Below the pieces are notes generated by a model. The model saw only the letters and a program-made list of their open reading frames with translations, had not been told where the DNA came from and did not search any database. The position numbers were made by a program, and so were the translations under genes. From NCBI GenBank assembly GCA_020638495.1, contig JACKIN010000007.1, positions 124,001 through 188,000 of the forward strand: a DNA stretch of 64,000 bases, written 5' to 3'. This DNA comes from Geminicoccaceae bacterium (GTDB lineage: Bacteria; Pseudomonadota; Alphaproteobacteria; Geminicoccales; Geminicoccaceae). Below, in pieces: positions 58,923 through 64,000 of this stretch (position 1 is its first letter; each line of letters begins with the position of its first letter).

Positions 58923-59960
58923 TCAGCGGCCGGACGGGGCCGGACGCAGCCACGAGGCCAGAAAGGATTCGAGGTTTCGGGTGAGCTCGGGGCTGAGATA
59001 GCCGCCCTCCTGGACCAGCACGGTCGGCAGGCCGAGCGAGGCGCAGGCTGTGGCGATCCGCCCGAAGCCCCCGGTCGTCACCGCCAGGCCGGCGAACGGA
59101 TCACCCTCGAACGCGTCGAGACCGACAGCAAGGACCAAGAGATCGGCGCCGAAGAGGCGGATGCGCTCGCTCGCCTCGGCCAGCGCCGCGAGAAAGCCGT
59201 CGTCGCCCGTGCCGAGCGCGAGCGGCAGGTTGAGGTTGTAGCCATGGCCGGGGCCGGCGCCGCGCTCGCCCGCGTGACCCCAGAAGAACGGGTAGAACCG
59301 GCTCGGATCGGCGTGGATCGAGACCGTCAGCACGTCTTGCCGCTCGTAGAACACCTGCTGCGTGCCATTGCCGTGGTGCAGGTCGATGTCGAGCACGGCC
59401 GGTCGCCTGCCGGCCCGCAGGCAGCGCTCGGCGGCGATGGCGGCGTTGCTCAAGAAGCAGAAGCCGCCGGCCCGGTCGCTCGTCGCATGGTGCCCTGGCG
59501 GGCGGCAGAGCGCATAGGCCGAGGCGGCCCCGCGCAGCACCGCGTCGGCGGCGGCGATCGCCGTCTGGGCGCTCCAGTAGGCGGAGTGCCAAGTGTGCGG
59601 GCCGATCGGGCAGGCCGTGTCCGCCTGGTGATAGCCGGCGAGCCCCGCCGGATGCGCCGGATAGACGAGGCTTCGGCCCTCGGGGTGGATGTTGGGCACC
59701 ACCTCCGGACCAGCGCCCGACAAAGCGGACCAGCGCTCGTGGATCGTCTGGAGGAAAGAGAGGTAGTCGGTCGAGTGCACGGCGGCGATGGGTGCCATGC
59801 CCGCATCGCCGGGTGACTGAACCTCCAGCCCCAGGTTCCGCGCCGCTGCCAGCAGCGCGTCGATCCGCGCCGGCTGCTCGGGGCTCGGCCGCAACGTGCC
59901 GGCCACGAGGAAATGCTGCGGATCGTGCTGCCGCTGCGCCTCGTGGAAAAAGACCTGCAT
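58923..59960 (-). CDS. Acetylpolyamine amidohydrolase (histone-deacetylase family)
   Basis: A 345-residue zinc hydrolase that deacetylates acetylated polyamines. The catalytic His157-His158 are in CRPPGHHAT, the zinc ligands Asp193 and His195 in DIDLHHGNGTQ with Asp282 in LDAFEGDP, and the transition-state Tyr321 in QEGGYLSPEL. The positions closely follow the Mycoplana ramosa enzyme (341 residues). CAGGAG lies before the ATG at 59960. It belongs to a minus-strand locus with a GntR regulator, a class III aminotransferase and two polyamine-type permeases, fitting uptake and catabolism of acetylpolyamines. Confidence 0.9.
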   Translation of the reverse strand: MQVFFHEAQRQHDPQHFLVAGTLRPSPEQPARIDALLAAARNLGLEVQSPGDAGMAPIAAVHSTDYLSFLQTIHERWSALSGAGPEVVPNIHPEGRSLVYPAHPAGLAGYHQADTACPIGPHTWHSAYWSAQTAIAAADAVLRGAASAYALCRPPGHHATSDRAGGFCFLSNAAIAAERCLRAGRRPAVLDIDLHHGNGTQQVFYERQDVLTVSIHADPSRFYPFFWGHAGERGAGPGHGYNLNLPLALGTGDDGFLAALAEASERIRLFGADLLVLAVGLDAFEGDPFAGLAVTTGGFGRIATACASLGLPTVLVQEGGYLSPELTRNLESFLASWLRPAPSGR

Positions 59961-60025
59961 GGCGCTCCTGTCCGGGCCGGACCCGCCGGCCTGCGAAAGG
60001 AGCTTGCCGCAGGCGGACGCCACGC

Positions 60026-60793
60026 TCAAGCGATCGGGCGCCATGATTTGCGGGCGTAGAGGTAGCGCTGGAACGAGCGGAGGTCGGCGCCGCGCAGATG
60101 GCGGGCGGCGTCGGCGTCGCCTCCTTCGATCGCCATCACCAGCTCGTCCTGCATGTGCAGGGTGAACTGGTGGAACTCGAGATCGAAAGGCGCCTCCTCG
60201 GCCAGCGCCTCGGCGACGAAGGGCGCGTAGCGCAGGCGCAGCCGGCGGATGATGTCGATCAGGATGGGTGAGCCGGAGCCCGTGGCCAGCGCCAGGTTCC
60301 AGGCCATCATGCGCCGCATCGTCGGCTGCAGGTCCGCGCCGAAGCGCATGGCCCTGAGCGCCTTGGTATAGGTGTAGAGCTGACGCGCCTCGGCCGGTCG
60401 CTTGCGGGCGGCGAACCGGGCGGCGGCCTCGCCCTCGAGCAGGAAGCGCAGCGACCAGATCTCGTCCGCCGTCCTTCGGTCGAGCCTGGGCACCCGGATC
60501 GCCTTGCCGGGCGCCGAGCGCAGGGCAGCCGCGTCGATCAGCCGGCCGACGGCCTCGCGCACCGGCTGCATGCTGGTATCGAGCGAGATCGCCAGCGTGC
60601 GCAGGCTGACCTTGCTCTCGGGCAGCCACTCGCCGTCGAGAATGCGCTTTTCCAGGGTCTCGTAGACCCGCTGCGCCAGGGTCCGCGCCTCGGGCCCTTC
60701 GGTCGGCGGGTGGCCCTCGCGAGGAGGTGCCCCCTCGCGAGGGGCGCTGGCGGCCCCGGCACTCCCGCCATCCGCCGGCTCGCGGGCGGCCAC
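60026..60793 (-). CDS. GntR-family (FadR/FCD subfamily) transcriptional regulator
   Basis: A 255-residue repressor. After a low-complexity N-terminus (~37 residues), a winged-helix domain appears (AQRVYETLEKRILDGEWLPE, SLRTLAISLDTSMQPVREAVG) and a C-terminal all-helical FCD-like effector domain (residues ~110-235). The GTG start abuts the stop of the aminotransferase gene with no gap. It likely controls this locus in response to an acetylated polyamine or degradation product. The N-terminal Pro/Gly-rich segment is unusual, and a start nearer GTG/ATG within it is possible. Confidence 0.88.
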   Translation of the reverse strand: MAAREPADGGSAGAASAPREGAPPREGHPPTEGPEARTLAQRVYETLEKRILDGEWLPESKVSLRTLAISLDTSMQPVREAVGRLIDAAALRSAPGKAIRVPRLDRRTADEIWSLRFLLEGEAAARFAARKRPAEARQLYTYTKALRAMRFGADLQPTMRRMMAWNLALATGSGSPILIDIIRRLRLRYAPFVAEALAEEAPFDLEFHQFTLHMQDELVMAIEGGDADAARHLRGADLRSFQRYLYARKSWRPIA

Positions 60794-62206
60794 TCAGCCC
60801 GCAGCGAGCCGGGTGAGCTCCGGCGTCATCTCGTCGACGGCGGCGGCGAAGCGATCGACGGCCTGATCACATTCAGCTTTCGTGATGCAGAGCGGTGGCG
60901 AGAAGGAGATCACCTCGATGAACGGCAGGCCGCGGACCATGAGCCCGTGCTCGAGCGCCTTGGCGGCCACCAGGCGGTGCGGCACGGTCTCGGCCTTGAA
61001 CGGCCGGCGCCTGGCCCGGTCGGCGGTGAACTCGACGCCGATCATCAGCCCCTCGCCGCGAATATCGCCGATGAACGGATGCTCGCCCAGCCGGTCCTTC
61101 AGCCCGGCGAGCAGATGGCCGCCGACCGCGGCCGCGTTCGCCGCCATGCTCTCGCGCTCGAGGATCTCGAGGTTGGCGAGGCCGACCGCGCAGCCCACCG
61201 GATGACCCGAATAGGTGAAGCCGTGCATCACCGCACCGTGCTTCGGCGAGCCCGCCTCCAGCACCTTCCAGACCCGTTCCGAGACGACCGAGGCGGAAAC
61301 CGGGAAGTAGGCGCTGGTGACACCCTTGGCGAGCGTCAGAAGATCGGGCTTCAGATCGTAGAGCCCGGTGGCGAACCACTCGCCGGTGCGGCAGAAGCCG
61401 GAGATCACCTCGTCGGCGATGAAGAGGATGTCGTGCCGGTTCAGCACGGCCTGCACCCGCTCGAAATAGCCCGCCGGCGGGATCAGGACGCCGCCCGTCC
61501 CCATGATCGGCTCGGCGATGAAGCCGCCGATGGTCTCCGGCCCCTCCCGCTCGATCATCGCCTCGAGCTCGGCGATCAGCCGGTCGCAGAACGCGGCCTC
61601 GCTCTCGCCATCCTCCGCGAAACGGTAGTGGTGCGGGCAGCTCGTATAGCGGACGTCGACCTCCGGCAGGTTCCACGCCTTGTGGTAGGCCTCGATGCCG
61701 GTGAGCGCCGATGCAATCGTGGTCAGCCCGTGGTAGCCGCCGGTGCGCGAGATGATCTTCTTCTTCTCGGGCGTGCCCCGGAGCGTCGCCCAGTAGCGGA
61801 CGAGCTTGTAGTTCGTGTCGTTGGCATCCGAGCCGGACGTGCCGAAGAAGACCTTCGACAGGTGCCGGGCGCCGGCCTGCTCGTGCAGCAGCTGCAGGAT
61901 CCGGTCGGCGAGGCGGATGGCGGACTCGTGCGACGACGAGCCGAAGAGGTGCCAGTAGTTGAGATCCAGCATGGCCTGCTTCGCCGCCTCGGCGAGCTCG
62001 GGCCGACCATAGCCGACATTCACGCACCAGAGACCACCCGAGCAGTCGACGATCTCGTTCCCGCCGTGATCGCGCAGCATGGCGCCCTGGCCCCGGTCCA
62101 TGATCAGGGGACCGTTCTTCTGATGGGCGGCGATCGAGGTCAGCGGATGGAACAGGCTCTCGCGATCCATGTCCTCGAGCGAGAAGTTGGGACGTTCATC
62201 GAGCAT
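60794..62206 (-). CDS. Class III aminotransferase, putrescine/diamine-type
   Basis: A 470-residue PLP-dependent omega-aminotransferase. The pyridine-nitrogen Asp265 is in FIADEVISGF, the PLP lysine Lys294 in TLAKGVTSAY, with GSDANDTNYKLVRYW and GGYHGLTTIASALTG before them. Length and motifs match the SpuC-type enzymes that move the amino group of putrescine or a related diamine to pyruvate. It stands directly upstream of a GntR regulator and downstream of two polyamine-type ABC permeases, fitting diamine breakdown after deacetylation. Confidence 0.9.
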   Translation of the reverse strand: MLDERPNFSLEDMDRESLFHPLTSIAAHQKNGPLIMDRGQGAMLRDHGGNEIVDCSGGLWCVNVGYGRPELAEAAKQAMLDLNYWHLFGSSSHESAIRLADRILQLLHEQAGARHLSKVFFGTSGSDANDTNYKLVRYWATLRGTPEKKKIISRTGGYHGLTTIASALTGIEAYHKAWNLPEVDVRYTSCPHHYRFAEDGESEAAFCDRLIAELEAMIEREGPETIGGFIAEPIMGTGGVLIPPAGYFERVQAVLNRHDILFIADEVISGFCRTGEWFATGLYDLKPDLLTLAKGVTSAYFPVSASVVSERVWKVLEAGSPKHGAVMHGFTYSGHPVGCAVGLANLEILERESMAANAAAVGGHLLAGLKDRLGEHPFIGDIRGEGLMIGVEFTADRARRRPFKAETVPHRLVAAKALEHGLMVRGLPFIEVISFSPPLCITKAECDQAVDRFAAAVDEMTPELTRLAAG

Positions 62207-62288
62207 ATCTGACCCTCTATTGTTGGCCTTGGCCGGCAGCGCCGGTGGCCCGTTTCGCAGGCGACACTTCCCCGTCCCATGCAGCCCG

Positions 62289-63155
62289 TCAGTCGCGATC
62301 GAGCTTCACGAACAGGAACCAGAAGAACGCACCCATGACCGGCAGGGTGACGAAGAGAATGATCGTCGCCAGCGCGAAGATGATCGGCACCTGCGACTGC
62401 TGCGAGGCCGCCATCGCCCAGTTGTAGATCGGCATGGTGGTCTCGATGCCACGGACGAAGAGCGAGCGCAGCAGCTCGTTGAAAGAGAGCAGAAAGCCGA
62501 AGACGCCGGCGCCGAGCACGCCCGGGCGGAGCAGCGGCATCTCGATTTCCCAGAACCGCCGCCAGGGCGAGGCGCCGAGATCCTCGGCGGCCTCGAGGAG
62601 GCGAATGTCGAAGCGGCTGGCGACGACGAGCACCAGCAGCAGCGCGAACGGCAGGGCCCAGACGAGCTGGGCGATGAAGATCGACCAGAGGCCGAGCGTC
62701 AGCCCCATCAGGATCCGCAGGAAGATGAAGAGGGCGGCACCCATTGTGAGCCCCGGGACGAAGAGCGGCAGCAGCGTCAAGAGCAGCACGGGTCCGGGCC
62801 GGCGCATGCGGGTGATGGCGCGCCCTACGAACGTCGCCACGATCATGCAGCAGAGCGCCACGAGCGCGCTCATCCAGATGCTCGTCCACAGCGGCGGCAC
62901 CCAGCGTTCGTCGCCCAGCAGCAGGCTGAAGTTGGCGAGCGTCAACGGATAGGGGATGCCGGAGAGCGGCCGTGCCGAGAAGGACATGACGGCGAGCCAG
63001 ACGAGCGGGATGTAGATCGCGGCGATGGCGAAGAAGCCCAGCGCCATGGCGACACCGGGCCAGACCCGCCAGCGGCTGGCCTGACGGAGAAGGCGGATGG
63101 TCGGGGCGATCTCGCTCTCGTCGACCAGGGCCACCGGCAGGGTGCTGGTGCTCAT
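62289..63155 (-). CDS. Spermidine/putrescine-type ABC transporter permease (PotC-like)
   Basis: A 288-residue, six-span permease. The EAA loop reads LEAAEDLGASPWRRFWEIEM, the form typical of PotC. Preceding hydrophobic segments start at residue ~38. The ATG overlaps the stop of the PotB-like gene by 4 bases. It is followed 82 bp later by the aminotransferase gene; that gap holds an imperfect GC hairpin near 62231-62250. The ATPase and binding protein must lie beyond the right edge. Confidence 0.9.
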   Translation of the reverse strand: MSTSTLPVALVDESEIAPTIRLLRQASRWRVWPGVAMALGFFAIAAIYIPLVWLAVMSFSARPLSGIPYPLTLANFSLLLGDERWVPPLWTSIWMSALVALCCMIVATFVGRAITRMRRPGPVLLLTLLPLFVPGLTMGAALFIFLRILMGLTLGLWSIFIAQLVWALPFALLLVLVVASRFDIRLLEAAEDLGASPWRRFWEIEMPLLRPGVLGAGVFGFLLSFNELLRSLFVRGIETTMPIYNWAMAASQQSQVPIIFALATIILFVTLPVMGAFFWFLFVKLDRD

Positions 63156-64000
63156 CGGTGGAGCGCCGAGAAGATGGTGGCGAGATCGAGGCGGTTGCGG
63201 GTGAGCAGCATGAAGGCGCCGAGGCAGAGTCCGAGCAGCACGACGACCACGGTCGAGAGGGCCGCCGCCATCGGATAGCGGATCTGCTGCAGGGCGGAAT
63301 CGACCGAGTTGCCGAGCAGGTCGACGAAGCCGCCGCCCAGAAGCTGCGGCTCCACGAAGGCCGCCATCAACGGCACGAAGGTGAAGATGATGCCGGCGAG
63401 GATGCCGGGCAGCGCCATCGGGATGATGACGTGCAGCAGGGTCTGCACGGGGCTCGCCCCGAGATCGCCGCTGGCATGGATATAGTCGTCGTCGATCAGC
63501 GCGAGGATGATGAAGATCGGGAAGACCATGGTAGGAAAGTTGGCGCCGAGCATGCCGAAATGCACGGCGAACTCGGAGTAGAGCAGCCAGCTGATCGGCT
63601 CGTCGACCAGGCCGGTCGAGGTCAGAACGGTGTTGATGATGCCGTTGGTGCCGAGAATCGAGCGCCAGACGAGGATCCTGGACGAAACGTCGAGGAAGAA
63701 GGGGATCGTCAGGAAGGTGATGATGATCGCCTTGATCGTCTTCGACCGCAGGCCCTTGGCGAGCCAGAGGGCGAAGGGAAAGGCTAAAAGGAGCTCGATC
63801 ACGGTCATCGTCAGCGCCACCCGGAGCGTGCGCAGCGCCACGGTCCAGCGGCCGGTCTCGACGACCGACTGCCAGGTGGCGAAGGTCGGCTCGTAGACGA
63901 TCTGATACGAGCGCACCTGAAAGAAGCTGAAGACGACGAGGATCAGGAGCGGCAGGATGACGACGGCCGACCAGACAACGAGGAAGGTCGGCACGGCGAG
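63152..64000 (-). CDS. Spermidine/putrescine-type ABC transporter permease (PotB-like), 5' end outside window
   Basis: At least 282 residues of a six-span permease; the frame stays open to the right edge and the N-terminus continues beyond it (...LAVPTFLVVWSAVVILPLLI). The EAA loop is HASGDLGASPVQTLLHVIIP. Homologues have roughly 290-300 residues, so only a short N-terminal piece is missing. It couples to the PotC-like gene through ATGA. The pair should form the channel for polyamines, probably acetylated ones given the neighbouring amidohydrolase. Confidence 0.9.
   Translation of the reverse strand, partial: LAVPTFLVVWSAVVILPLLILVVFSFFQVRSYQIVYEPTFATWQSVVETGRWTVALRTLRVALTMTVIELLLAFPFALWLAKGLRSKTIKAIIITFLTIPFFLDVSSRILVWRSILGTNGIINTVLTSTGLVDEPISWLLYSEFAVHFGMLGANFPTMVFPIFIILALIDDDYIHASGDLGASPVQTLLHVIIPMALPGILAGIIFTFVPLMAAFVEPQLLGGGFVDLLGNSVDSALQQIRYPMAAALSTVVVVLLGLCLGAFMLLTRNRLDLATIFSALHR

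Noticed and set aside
1..64000. Search for rRNA, tRNA, insertion sequences, integrases or phage genes
   Set aside because: No such genes or flanking repeats were recognised; the window looks like core and niche-specific chromosome.

Overview
The window is very GC-rich, with third codon positions almost always G or C. It carries about 60 tightly packed genes, many joined by 4-base ATGA, GTGA or TTGA overlaps. The gene families (TctABC importer, alphaproteobacterial Zur/ZnuABC set, TreZ-MalQ-TreY, BKACE enzymes, many solute importers) point to the chromosome of a free-living, soil- or water-type alphaproteobacterium. A Rhodospirillales or Geminicoccales-like host is my guess from gene content only. 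I see no rRNA, tRNA, phage, transposon, IS element or CRISPR array.

Layout, left to right. 1-1667 (+): the end of a glycosyltransferase-like gene and a patatin-like phospholipase. 1753-12018 (-): an RND efflux pump with its lipoprotein adaptor, a DUF1269 protein, a glutaminase / MFS / asparaginase amide-nitrogen operon, a bactofilin and a DHDPS-like aldolase. 12050-18411 is mixed: a Bcr/CflA pump, an O6-alkylguanine repair protein, a second DHDPS-like aldolase coupled to ureidoglycolate lyase, a Nudix hydrolase, and shikimate dehydrogenase coupled to a membrane-anchored glycerophosphodiesterase. 18415-25074: an EamA exporter and a BKACE / hydroxyacyl-CoA dehydrogenase / SDR set resembling carnitine-type catabolism, then zur-znuC-znuB facing znuA across a probable Zur box. 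25071-31082 (-): treZ-malQ-treY, which turns maltodextrin into trehalose. 31415-33039: small stress or membrane proteins.

33183-45381 (+) is the most distinctive part. A membrane-anchored TPR regulator-like protein is followed by about ten exported proteins, all on one strand: two related beta-barrel proteins at the ends, an arylsulfatase with an intact formylglycine motif, a third barrel-like protein, a DUF1254/DUF1214 protein, a DUF4410 lipoprotein, a cysteine-rich miniprotein, a DUF2092 protein, a protein with six 17-residue GGDGSWH repeats, and a small channel-like membrane protein. I read this as an undescribed cell-envelope module.

45424-48478 (-) is a TctABC tricarboxylate-type importer. 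48708-56042 (+) is a sugar ABC importer operon with an atypical NagB-like isomerase, a Gfo/Idh/MocA oxidoreductase and a ChbG-like deacetylase. Both of its permease genes are broken by a one-base deletion in a C run, most simply explained as sequencing error. A GH144-type glucanase and rpiA follow. 58155-64000 (-) is an acetylpolyamine-use locus: two PotB/PotC-like permeases, a class III aminotransferase, a GntR regulator, an acetylpolyamine amidohydrolase and a racemase-like protein lacking both catalytic cysteines.
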